Below are positions 34,592-47,885 of a DNA stretch of 64,000 bases, piece by piece. The stretch spans positions 563,001-627,000 of the forward strand of contig CM053804.1 of NCBI GenBank assembly GCA_028671895.1, written 5' to 3'. Each line of letters opens with the position of its first letter. Positions within the stretch are counted from its first letter, which is position 1. The stretch is from Oenanthe sinensis. Its lineage: Eukaryota > Streptophyta > Magnoliopsida > Apiales > Apiaceae. The notes beneath the pieces are model-generated. The model saw nothing but the letters and a program-made list of their open reading frames with translations. It did not search any database and had not been told where the DNA came from. The position numbers were made by a program, and so were the translations under genes.

Positions 34592-36132
34592 TGAAGGGTT
34601 TCGTGACACAAACGCAGCGGAATAAACGCGAAAAATAAATCAAAATAGCGAAACCCTCCGCAGGATCCATGCGAAAACAAAAGATTTAATTCGGAGATAA
34701 AGAATAAATACCTTTAGAAGCTTTAACAGTTCATTAATGGAAGATTAATGGAGGTCCAAATCTTGTTTAATCACCACGTATCCCGCTCTCGCGATCTACG
34801 CTCTACGGTATCCACACGAACACTTTTCATGAAGGATTGATGTGTACTGGCACCCGAAAACTTCTTCTCTCTCTATCTTCCTCCTCTCTCAGAGCGGCTA
34901 GGGTTTTTGTAAAATCTCTATTTTTTATTAAATCAGCCCATAAAGAGATTATATAGAGAGAGGAATAAGTTTTCTAATTATAATCCAATTATAATTAATA
35001 CTAATCCAAAATTCTAAATTATTTAATTAAGTCTCACTTAATTAATTAATTATTAATTTTGGAATTAGTTTAAGTAATTCATTTATTCTATTTATATAAT
35101 TAATTAAGTCATACTTAATTAATATCATAAATAAAATAAATTACTTATTTAATTTAAATTCATAATTTAAATTATTTCTCCTTCAAGCGTTCTTTGTGTG
35201 TGACCCTGTAGGTTATTATTACGTTGGCAACAATTTTAATATCTAATTAAAATTGTAAACAATGAGCGGCATCTAGTAATACATCATTGCTACCCAAGTA
35301 ATAATAATAAATCGGTGATTCGATTAAGCCTTTCGTGAATAATGTTCCATGTAATATAATCCCTTTAATCTTGATATTATAGATTAAACTCAAGGCATGT
35401 CTCGTGTCATCCTCTTCATAATTTAATCTTTATTTTCTTGATCGATGAGTAGACTATTAAAATCAAATCAACATTTGAGCACGGCCGTGCATTTCATAGT
35501 CTCACTCAAACAAGAGGCCAATAATATCACTCCTAAAATTAGGAGGATTAAATCCCATCTAGATCATTCATATTTCTCATACGATTCATAATATACCCAA
35601 TGTCCACTTTTATCATCACCCGGTCAAAGGTAACTTTTAATGTAATCAAAGTATATTAATTCTCGTATAGAAATATAATGATTTCAGGTCTAAGGATCAT
35701 TACACCATTATCACAGTGAGAATTACTTATGACACTTACTTAACATGTAGAATCTCACGGCGGGTCATTCCAGTGCCATGCATTGATACATGCACTTATG
35801 TTCTTGACTTTAGTATCCCCATACCTATGACCAATGAGATGTGGTCATCTGTCAAGAACCATACTAGTCTTTGTGCATTATTATTGTCCTTAAATAATAA
35901 TACTCGACTAGGGAATTTTACGAATAAGATACTATTCATATAATCTCATTTTTAAGTCACATACTTAAAGATATATAATACGTATCAAAATTCCAAGGAC
36001 ATTTATTATGCTTTCAATTTATTACACAGTAAATAAAACATAATAAATAATAATCAATAAAACATAATCCTTAATAATAAATATTTTCCTTAAAATATAA
36101 AAAGTATTGTCTCTAGAGCACAATTACTAACA
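34592..36132 (-). repeat. Right (5') LTR of element 3
   Basis: 1541 bp, same length as the left LTR, between the PBS and the TSD copy TATTT. Confidence 0.93.
34948..34955 (-). promoter_or_regulatory. Putative TATA box of element 3 5' LTR
   Basis: Minus strand TATATAAT in the same LTR position as in element 1. Sequence-based call only. Confidence 0.5.
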
Positions 36133-36137
36133 TATTT
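36133..36137. repeat. Target-site duplication of element 3, right copy (TATTT)
   Basis: Exact match to 27373-27377, directly after the terminal CA of the right LTR. Confidence 0.92.
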
Positions 36138-37079
36138 GTGTCCCTATGGATATTTGAATTAGAATTTGACCATATATCCTGGAGTCCGGACCTCAAACGG
36201 AGCTGATATAAAAAAGATGGATTTTGAATAATCCTGAAAGGGGGTAGTAAACGAGGTTTTGCTAAAACTTGAATCGGGGTCTTTTATGGATATTAAATTA
36301 ATATTTTAGTATATTTGTGTCCCTATGGATATTTGAATTAGAATTTGACCATATATGTTGGAATCCAGACCTCAAACGGAGCTGATATAAAAAAATATAG
36401 ATTTTGAAGGATCCTCAAAGGGGGTAGTACACGAGAATTTGCTAAAACATGACTATGGGTCTTTTATGGATATTAAATTAATATTTTGGTATATTTGTGT
36501 CCCTATGGATATTTGAATTAGAAGTTGACCATATATGTTGGAGTTCAGACCTCAAACGGAGCTGATATAAAAAAAGATGGATTTTGAATAATCCTGAAAG
36601 GGGGTAGTACTCGAGGTTTTGCTAAAACTTGAATCGGGGTCTTTTATGGATATTAAATTAATATTTTAGTATATTTGTGTCCCTATGGATATTTGAATTA
36701 GAATTTGACCATATATGTTGGAATCCAGACCTCAAACGGAGCTGATATAAAAAAATATAGATTTTGAAGGATCCTCAAAGGGGGTAGTACACGAGAATTT
36801 GCTAAAACATGACTATGGGTCTTTTATGGATATTAAATTAATATTTTGGTATATTTGTGTCCCTATGGATATTTGAATTAGAATTTGACCATATATCCTG
36901 GAGTCCGGACCTCAAACGGAGCTGATATAAAAAAGATGGATTTTGAAGGATCCTCAAAGGGGGTAGTACACGAGGTTTTGCTAAAACTTGAATCGGGGTC
37001 TTTTATGGATATTAAATTAATATTTTAGTATATTTGTGTCCCTATGGATATTTGAATTAGAATTTGACCATATATGTTG

Positions 37080-37800
37080 GAGTTCGGACCTCAAACGGAG
37101 CTGATATAAAAAAATATAGATTTTGAAGAATCCTCAAAGTGGGTAGTACACGAGTTTTGCTAAAACTTGAATCGGGGTCTTTTATGGATATTAAATTAAT
37201 ATTTCGGTATATTTGTGTCCCTATGAATATTCGAATTAGAATTAAACCACATATGTTGGAATCCAGACCTCAAACGGAGCTGATATAAAAAAATATAGAT
37301 TTTGAAGAATCCTCAAAAGGGGTAGTACATGAGAATTTGCTAAAATTTGACTATGAGCCTTTTATGGATATTAAATTCATATTTTTATATATTTGTGTCC
37401 CTATGGATATTTGAATTAGAATTTGACCATATATGTTGGAGTTCGGACCTCAAACGGAGCTGATATAAAAAAATATAGATTTTGAAGAATCCTCAAAGTG
37501 GGTAGTACACGAGTTTTGCTAAAACTTGAATCGGGGTCTTTTATGGATATTAAATTAATATTTCGGTATATTTGTGTCCCTATGAATATTCGAATTAGAA
37601 TTAAACCACATATGTTGGAATCCAGACCTCAAACGGAGCTGATATAAAAAAATATAGATTTTGAAGAATCCTCAAAAGGGGTAGTACATGAGAATTTGCT
37701 AAAATTTGACTATGAGCCTTTTATGGATATTAAATTCATATTTTTATATATTTGTGTCCCTATGGATATTTGAATTAGAATTTGACCATATATGTTGGAG
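37080..37800. repeat. Duplicated satellite dimer (~360 bp)
   Basis: Two adjacent copies of a two-monomer block carry the same private variants: CTATGAATATTCGAATTAG at about 37222 and 37582, and CAAAAGGGGTAGTACATGAG in both. A recent dimer duplication. Confidence 0.8.
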
Positions 37801-38869
37801 TTCGGACCTCAAACGGAGCTGATATAAAAAAAGATGGATTTTGAATAATCCTGAAAGGGGGTAGTACACGAGTTTTGCTAAAACTTAAATCGGGGTCTTT
37901 TATGGATATTAAATTAATATTTTGGTATATTTGTGTCCCTATGAATATTTGAATTAGAATTAAACCATATATGTTGGAATCCAGACCTCAAACGGAGCTG
38001 ATATAAAAAAATATAGATTTTGAAGAATCCTCAAAGGGGGTGGTAGTACACGAGAATTTGCTAAAACATGACTATGGGTCTTTTATGGATATTAAATTAA
38101 TATTTTGGTATATTTGTGTCCCTATGGATATTAGAATTAGAATTTGACCATATATGCTGGAGTCCGGACCTCAAACGGAGCTGATATAAAAAAAGATGGA
38201 TTTTGAATAATCCTGAAAGGGGGTAGTACACGAGGTTTTGCTAAAACTTGAATCGGGGTCTTTTATTGTTATTAAATTAATATTTTGGTATATTTGTGTC
38301 CCTATGGATATTTGAATTAGAATTAAACCACATATGTTGGAATCCAGACCTCAAACGGAGCTGATATAAAAAAATATAGATTTTGAAGAATCCTCAAAGG
38401 GGGTGGTAGTACACGAGAATTTGCTAAAACTTGACTATGGGTCTTTTATGGATATTAAATTAATATTTTTGTATATTTGTGTCCCTATGGATATTTGAAT
38501 TAGAAGTTGACCATATATGTTGGAGTTCGGACCTCAAACGGAACTGATATAAAAAAATATAGATTTTGAAGAATCCTCAAAGGGGGTAGTACACGAGAAT
38601 TTCTTAAAACTTGACTATGGGTCTTTTATTGATATTAAATTAATATTTTGGTATATTTGTGTCCCTATGGATATTTGAATTAGAATTTGACCATATATCT
38701 TGGAGTCCGGACCTCAAACGGAGCTGATATAAAAAAGATGGATTTTGAATAATCCTGAAAGGGGGTAGTACACGAGGTTTTGCTAAAACTTGAATCGGGG
38801 TCTTTTATGGATATTAAATTAATATTTTAGTATATTTGTGTCCCTATGGATATTTGAATTAGAATTAAA

Positions 38870-41800
38870 CCATATATGTTAGAGTCCGGACCTCTAACGG
38901 AGCTGATATGAAAAATATAGATTTTGAAGAATCCTCAAAGTGGGTAGTACACGAGAATTTGCTAAAACTTGGCTATTGGTCTTTTATGGATATTAAATTA
39001 ATATTTTGGTATATTTGTGTCCCTATGGATATTTGAATTAGAATTTGACCATATATGTTGGAGTTCGGACCTCAAACGGAACTGATATAAAAAAATATAG
39101 ATTTTGAAGAATCCTCAAAGGGGGTAGTACACGAGAATTTGCTAAAACATGACTATGGGTCTTTTATGGATATTAAATTAATATTTTGGTATATTTGTGT
39201 CCCTATGGATATTTGAATTAGAATTTGACCATATATCCTGGAGTCCGGACCTCAAACAGAGCTGATATAAAAAAGATGGATTTTGAATAATCCTGAAAGG
39301 GGGTAGTAAACGAGGTTTTGCTAAAACTTGAATCGGGGTCTTTTATGGATATTAAATTAATATTTTGGTATATTTGTGTCCCTATGGATATTTGAATTAG
39401 AATTTGACCATATATGTTGGAGTTCGGACCTCAAACGGAACTGATATAAAAAAATATAGATTTTGAAGAATCCTCAAAGGGGGTAGTACACGAGAATTTG
39501 CTAAAACATGACTATGGGTCTTTTATGGATATTAAATTAATATTTTGGTATATTTGTGTCCCTATGGATATTTGAATTAGAATTTGACCATATATCCTGG
39601 AGTCCGGACCTCAAACGGAGCTGATATAAAAAAGATGGATTTTGAATAATCCTGAAAGGGGGTAGTAAACGAGGTTTTGCTAAAACTTGAATCGGGGTCT
39701 TTTATGGATATTAAATTAATATTTTAGTATATTTGTGTCCCTATGGATATTTGAATTAGAATTTGACCATATATGTTGGAATCCAGACCTCAAACGGAGC
39801 TGATATAAAAAAATATAGATTTTGAAGGATCCTCAAAGGGGGTAGTACACGAGAATTTGCTAAAACATGACTATGGGTCTTTTATGGATATTAAATTAAT
39901 ATTTTGGTATATTTGTGTCCCTATGGATATTTGAATTAGAAGTTGACCATATATGTTGGAGTTCAGACCTCAAACGGAGCTGATATAAAAAAAGATGGAT
40001 TTTGAATAATCCTGAAAGGGGGTAGTACTCGAGGTTTTGCTAAAACTTGAATCGGGGTCTTTTATGGATATTAAATTAATATTTTAGTATATTTGTGTCC
40101 CTATGGATATTTGAATTAGAATTTGACCATATATGTTGGAATCCAGACCTCAAACGGAGCTGATATAAAAAAATATAGATTTTGAAGGATCCTCAAAGGG
40201 GGTAGTACACGAGAATTTGCTAAAACATGACTATGGGTCTTTTATGGATATTAAATTATTATTTTGGTATATTTGTGTCCCTATGGATATTAAAATTAGA
40301 ATTTGACCATATATGCTGGAGTCCGGACCTCAAACGGAGCTGATATAAAAAAAGATGGATTTTGAATAATCCTGAAAGGGGGTAGTACACGAGGTTTTGC
40401 TAAAACTTGAATCGGGGTCTTTTATGGTTATTAAATTAATATTTTGGTATATTTGTGTCCCTATGGATATTTGAATTAGAATTTGACCATATATCCTGGA
40501 GTCCGGACCTCAAACGGAGCTGATATAAAAAAATATAGATTTTGAAGGATCCTCAAAGGGGGTAGTACACGAAAATTTGCTAAAACTTGACTATGGGTCT
40601 TTTATGGATATTAAATTAATATTTTTGTATATTTGTGTCCCTATGGATATTTGAATTAGAAGTTGACCATATATGTTGGAGTTCGGACCTCAAACGGAAC
40701 TGATATAAAAAAATATAGATTTTGAAGAATCCTCAAAGGGGGTAGTACACGAGAATTTGCTAAAACTTGACTATGGGTCTTTTATTGATATTAAATTAAT
40801 ATTTTGCTATATTTGTGTCCCTATGGATATTTGAATTAGAATTTGACCATATATCTTGGAGTCCGGACCTCAAACGGAGCTGATATAAAAAAGATGGATT
40901 TTGAATAATCCTGAAAGGGGGTAGTACACGAGGTTTTGCTAAAACTTGAATCGGGGTCTTTTATGGATATTAAATTAATATTTTAGTATATTTGTGTCCC
41001 TATGGATATTTGAATTAGAATTACACCATATATGTTAGAGTCCGGACCTCTAACGGAGCTGATATGAAAAATATAGATTTTGAAGAATCCTCAAAGTGGG
41101 TAGTACACGAGAATTTGCTAAAACTTGGCTATTGGTCTTTTATGGATATTAAATTAATATTTTGGTATATTTGTGTCCCTATGGATATTTGAATTAGAAT
41201 TTGACCATATATGTTGGAGTTCGGACCTCAAACGGAACTGATATAAAAAAATATAGATTTTGAAGAATCCTCAAAGGGGGTAGTACACGAGAATTTGCTA
41301 AAACATGACTATGGGTCTTTTATGGATATTAAATTAATATTTTGGTATATTTGTGTCCCTATGGATATTTGAATTAGAATTTGACCATATATCCTGGAGT
41401 CCGGACCTCAAACGGAGCTGATATAAAAAAGATGGATTTTGAATAATCCTGAAAGGGGGTAGTAAACGAGGTTTTGCTAAAACTTGAATCGGGGTCTTTT
41501 ATGGATATTAAATTAATATTTTGGTATATTTGTGTCCCTATGGATATTTGAATTAGAAGTTGACCATATATGTTGGAGTTCGGACCTCAAACGGAACTGA
41601 TATAAAAAAATATAGATTTTGAAGAATCCTCAAAGGGGGTAGTACACGAGAATTTGCTAAAACATGACTATGGGTCTTTTATGGATATTAAATTAATATT
41701 TTGGTATATTTGTGTCCCTATGGATATTTGAATTAGAATTTGACCATATATGTTGGAATCCAGACCTCAAACGGAGCTGATATAAAAAAATATAGATTTT

Positions 41801-44800
41801 GAAGGATCCTCAAAGGGGGTAGTACACGAGAATTTGCTAAAACATGACTATGGGTCTTTTATGGATATTAAATTAATATTTTGGTATATTTGTGTCCCTA
41901 TGGATATTTGAATTAGAAGTTGACCATATATGTTGGAGTTCAGACCTCAAACGGAGCTGATATAAAAAAAGATGGATTTTGAATAATCCTGAAAGGGGGT
42001 AGTACTCGAGGTTTTGCTAAAACTTGAATCGGGGTCTTTTATGGATATTAAATTAATATTTTAGTATATTTGTGTCCCTATGGATATTTGAATTAGAATT
42101 TGACCATATATGTTGGAATCCAGACCTCAAACGGAGCTGATATAAAAAAATATAGATTTTGAAGGATCCTCAAAGGGGGTAGTACACGAGAATTTGCTAA
42201 AACATGACTATGGGTCTTTTATGGATATTAAATTAATATTTTGGTATATTTGTGTCCCTATGGATATTTGAATTAGAAGTTGACCATATATGTTGGAGTT
42301 CAGACCTCAAACGGAGCTGATATAAAAAAAGATGGATTTTGAATAATCCTGAAAGGGGGTAGTACTCGAGGTTTTGCTAAAACTTGAATCGGGGTCTTTT
42401 ATGGATATTAAATTAATATTTTAGTATATTTGTGTCCCTATGGATATTTGAATTAGAATTTGACCATATATGTTGGAATCCAGACCTCAAACGGAGCTGA
42501 TATAAAAAAATATAGATTTTGAAGGATCCTCAAAGGGGGTAGTACACGAGAATTTGCTAAAACATGACTATGGGTCTTTTATGGATATTAAATTATTATT
42601 TTGGTATATTTGTGTCCCTATGGATATTAGAATTAGAATTTGACCATATATGCTGGAGTCCGGACCTCAAACGGAGCTGATATAAAAAAAGATGGATTTT
42701 GAATAATCCTGAAAGGGGGTAGTACACGAGGTTTTGCTAAAACTTGAATCGGGGTCTTTTATGGTTATTAAATTAATATTTTGGTATATTTGTGTCCCTA
42801 TGGATATTTGAATTAGAATTTGACCATATATCCTGGAGTCCGGACCTCAAACGGAGCTGATATAAAAAAATATAGATTTTGAAGGATCCTCAAAGGGGGT
42901 AGTACACGAGAATTTGCTAAAACTTGACTATGGGTCTTTTATGGATATTAAATTAATATTTTTGTATATTTGTGTCCCTATGGATATTTGAATTAGAAGT
43001 TGACCATATATGTTGGAGTTCGGACCTCAAACGGAACTGATATAAAAAAATATAGATTTTGAAGAATCCTCAAAGGGGGTAGTACACGAGAATTTGCTAA
43101 AACTTGACAATGGGTCTTTTATTGATATTAAATTAATATTTTGCTATATTTGTGTCCCTATGGATATTTGAATTAGAATTTGACCATATATCTTGGTGTC
43201 CGGACCTCAAACGGAGCTGATATAAAAAAGATGGATTTTGAATAATCCTGAAAGGGGGTAGTACACGAGGTTTTGCTAAAACTTGAATCGGGGTCTTTTA
43301 TGGATATTAAATTAATATTTTAGTATATTTGTGTCCCTATGGATATTTGAATTAGAATTAAACCATATATGTTAGAGTCCGGACCTCTAACGGAGCTGAT
43401 ATGAAAAATATAGATTTTGAAGAATCCTCAAAGTGGGTAGTACACGAGAATTTGCTAAAACTTGGCTATTGGTCTTTTTTGGATATTAAATTCATATTTT
43501 TATATATTTGTGTCCCTATGGATATTTGAATTAGAATTTGACCATATATCTTGGAGTCCGGACCTCAAACGGAGCTGATATAAAAAAGATGGATTTTGAA
43601 TAATCCTGAAAGGGGGTAGTACACGAGGTTTTGCTAAAACTTGAATCGGGGTCTTTTATGTATATTAAATTAATATTTTAGTATATTTGTGTCCCTATGG
43701 ATATTTGAATTAGAATTAAACCATATATGTTAGAGTCCGGACCTCTAACGGAGCTGATATGAAAAATATAGATTTTGAAGTATCCTCAAAGTGGGTAGTA
43801 CACGAGAATTTGCTAAAACTTGGCTATTGGTCTTTTATGGATATTAAATTAATATTTTGGTATATTTGTGTCCCTATGGATATTTGAATTAGAATTTGAC
43901 CATATATGTTGGAGTTCGGACCTCAAACGGAACTGATATAAAAAAATATAGATTTTGAAGAATCCTCAAAGGGGGTAGTACACGAGAATTTGCTAAAACA
44001 TGACTATGGGTCTTTTATGGATATTAAAAATAATATTTTGGTATATTTGTGTCCCTATGGATATTTGAATTAGAATTTGACCATATATCCTGGAGTCCGG
44101 ACCTCAAACGGAGCTGATATAAAAAAGATGGATTTTGAATAATCCTGAAAGGGGGTAGTAAACGAGGTTTTGCTAAAACTTGAATCGGGGTCTTTTATGG
44201 ATATTAAATTAATATTTTAGTATATTTGTGTCCCTAAGGATATTTGAATTAAAATTTGACCATATATGTTGGAATCCAGACCTCAAACGGAGCTGATATA
44301 AAAAAATATAGATTTTGAAGGATCCTCAAAGGGGGTAGTACACGAGAATTTGCTAAAACATGACTATGGGTCTTTTATGGATATTAAATTAATATTTTGG
44401 TATATTTGTGTCCCTATGGATATTTGAATTAGAAGTTGACCATATATGTTGGAGTTCAGACCTCAAACGGAGCTGATATAAAAAAAGATGGATTTTGAAT
44501 AATCCTGAAAGGGGGTAGTACTCGAGGTTTTGCTAAAACTTGAATCGGGGTCTTTTATGGATATTAAATTAATATTTTAGTATATTTGTGTCCCTATGGA
44601 TATTTGAATTAGAATTTGACCATATATGTTGGAATCCAGACCTCAAACGGAGCTGATATAAAAAAATATAGATTTTGAAGGATCCTCAAAGGGGGTAGTA
44701 CACGAGAATTTGCTAAAACATGACTATGGGTCTTTTATGGATATTAAATTAATATTTTGGTATATTTGTGTCCCTATGGATATTTGAATTAGAATTTGAC

Positions 44801-46560
44801 CATATATCCTGGAGTCCGGACCTCAAACGGAGCTGATATAAAAAAGATGGATTTTGAAGGATCCTCAAAGGGGGTAGTACACGAGGTTTTGCTAAAACTT
44901 GAATCGGGGTCTTTTATGGATATTAAATTAATATTTTAGTATATTTGTTTCCCTATGGATATTTGAATTAGAATTTGACCATATATGTTGGAGTTCGGAC
45001 CTCAAACGGAGCTGATATAAAAAAATATAGATTTTGAAGAATCCTCAAAGTGGGTAGTACACGAGTTTTGCTAAAACTTGAATCGGGGTCTTTTATGGAT
45101 ATTAAATTAATATTTCGGTATATTTGTGTCCCTATGAATATTTGAATTAGAATTAAACCACATATGTTGGAATCCAGACCTCAAACAGAGCTGATATAAA
45201 AAAATATAGATTTTGAAGAATCCTCAAAGGGGGTAGTACACGAGAATTTTCTAAAATTTGACTATGAGCCTTTTATGGATATTAAATTCATATTTTTATA
45301 TATTTGTGTCCCTATGGATATTTGAATTAGAATTTGACCATATATGTTGGAGTTCGGACCTCAAACGGAGCTGATATAAAAAAAGATGGATTTTGAATAA
45401 TCCTGAAAGGGGGTAGTACACGAGTTTTGCTAAAACTTAAATCGGGGTCTTTTATGGATATTAAATTAATATTTTGGTATATTTGTGTCCCTATGAATAT
45501 TTGAATTAGAATTAAACCATATATGTTGGAATCCAGACCTCAAACGGAGCTGATATAAAAAAATATAGATTTTGAAGAATCCTCAAAGGGGGTAGTACAC
45601 GAGAATTTGCTAAAACATGACTATGGGTCTTTTATGGATATTAAATTAATATTTTGTTATATTTGTGTCCCTGTGGATATTAGAATTAGAATTTGACCAT
45701 ATATGCTGGAGTCCGGACCTCAAACGGAGCTGATATAAAAAAAGATGGATTTTGAATAATCCTGAAAGGGGGTAGTACACGAGGTTTTGCTAAAACTTGA
45801 ATCGGGGTCTTTTATGGTTATTAAATTAATATTTTGGTATATTTGTGTCCCTATGGATATTTGAATTAGAATTAAACCACATATGTTGGAATCCAGACCT
45901 CAAACGGAGCTGATATAAAAAAATATAGATTTTGAAGGATCCTCAAAGGGGGTAGTACACGAGAATTTGCTAAAACTTGACTATGGGTCTTTTATGGATA
46001 TTAAATTAATATTTTTGTATATTTGTGTCCCTATGGATATTTGAATTAGAAGTTGACCATATATGTTGGAGTTCGGACCTCAAACGGAACTGATATAAAA
46101 AAATATAGATTTTGAAGAATCCTTAAAGGGGGTAGTACACGAGAATTTGCTAAAACTTGACTATGGGTCTTTTATTGATATTAAATTAATATTTTGGTAT
46201 ATTTGTGTCCCTATGGATATTTGAATTAGAATTTGACCATATATCTTGGAGTCCGGACCTCAAACGGAGCTGATATAAAAAAGATGGATTTTCAATAATC
46301 CTGAAAGGGGGTAGTACACGAGGTTTTGCTAAAACTTGAATCGGGGTCTTTTATGGATATTAAATTAATATTTTAGTATATTTGTGTCCCTATGGATATT
46401 TGAATTAGAATTAAACCATATATGTTAGAGTCCGGACCTCTAACGGAGCTGATATGAAAAATATAGATTTTGAAGAATCCTCAAAGTGGGTAGTACACGA
46501 GAATTTGCTAAAACTTGGCTATTGGTCTTTTATGGATATTAAATTAATATTTTGGTATAT
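38870..46560. repeat. Higher-order satellite block with GTTAGAGTCCGG marker
   Basis: The rare monomer with GTTAGAGTCCGG and CTCTAACGGAG, followed by CTTGGCTATTGG, recurs at about 38893, 41051, 43389, 43748 and 46441. The intervals of about 2158, 2338, 359 and 2693 bp equal 12, 13, 2 and 15 monomers. GTACTCGAGG at 40027, 42004, 42363 and 44520 shows related spacing, with its own 359-bp dimer repeat at 42004/42363. Confidence 0.8.
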
Positions 46561-47885
46561 TTGTGTCCCTATGGATATTTGAATTAGAATTTGACCATAT
46601 ATGTTGGAGTTCGGACCTCAAACGGAACTGATATAAAAAAATATAGATTTTGAAGAATCCTCAAAGGGGGTAGTACACGAGAATTTGCTAAAACATGACT
46701 ATGGGTCTTTTATGGATATTAAATTAATATTTTGGTATATTTGTGTCCCTATGGATATTTGAATTAGAATTTGACCATATATCCTGGAGTCCGGACCTCA
46801 AACGGAGCTGATATAAAAAAGATGGATTTTGAATAATCCTGAAAGGGGGTAGTACACGAGGTTTTGCTAAAACTTGAATCGGGGTCTTTTATGGATATTA
46901 AATTAATATTTTAGTATATTTGTGTCCCTATGGATATTTGAATTAGAATTTGACCATATATGTTGGAGTTCGGACCTCAAACGGAGCTGATATAAAAAAA
47001 TATAGATTTTGAAGAATCCTCAAAGTGGGTAGTACAGAGTTTCGCTAAAACTTGAATCGGGGTCTTTTATGGATATTAAATTAATATTTTGGTATATTTG
47101 TGTCCCTATGAATATTTGAATTAGAATTAAACCACATATGTTGGAATCCAGACCTCAAACGGAGCTGATATAAAAAAATATAGATTTTGAAGAATCCTCA
47201 AAGGGGGTAGTACACGAGAATTTGCTAAAATTTAACTATGAGCCTTTTATGGATATTAAATTCATATTTTTATATATTTGTGTCCCTATGGATATTTGAA
47301 TTAGAATTTGACCATATATGTTGGAGTTCGGACCTCAAACGGAGCTGATATAAAAAAAGATGGATTTTGAATAATCCTGAAAGGGGGTAGTACACGAGTT
47401 TTACTAAAACTTGAATCGGGGTCTTTTATGGATATTAAATTAATATTTTGGTATATTTGTGTCCCTATGAATATTTGAATTAGAATTAAACCATATATGT
47501 TGGAATCCAGACCTCAAACGGAGCTGATATAAAAAAATATAGATTTTGAAGAATCCTCAAAGGGGGTAGTACACGAGAATTTGCAAAAACTTGACTATGG
47601 GTCTTTTATGGATATTAAATTAATATTTTGGTATATTTGTGTCCCTACGGATATTTGAATTAAAATTTGACCATATATGTTGGAGTTCGGACCTCAAACG
47701 GAACTGATATAAAAAAATATAGATTTTGAAGAATCCTCAAAGGGGGTAGTACACGAGAATTTGCTAAAACTTGACTATGGGTCTTTTATGGATATTAAAT
47801 TAATATTTTTGTATATTTGTGTCCCTATGGATATTTGAATTAGAAGTTGACCATATATGTTGGAGTTCAGACCTCAAACGGAGCT

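Larger units (their letters stand above)
27378..36132 (-). mobile_element. Copia element 3: second copy of the non-autonomous subfamily
   Basis: 8755 bp, minus strand, with 1541-bp LTRs and perfect TSD TATTT. It is colinear with element 1 from end to end, including leader duplication and gag-pol lesions, but has its own diagnostic bases: LTR opening TGAAGGG, GTCCAAATCTTG, ACCCTGTAGG. Its LTRs differ from each other at three sites seen by eye (CACTCGG/CACCCGG near 28406/35629, ACTAGCACC/ACTGGCACC near 27636/34850, TTAGGAATA/TTACGAATA near 28705/35920), so it is recent but slightly older than element 1. Different flanks and TSD rule out a segmental copy of element 1. Confidence 0.93.

Noticed and set aside
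5002..36132. Elements 1 and 3 as one segmental duplication
   Set aside because: They have different TSDs, enter different places in the monomer, and have private LTR variants.
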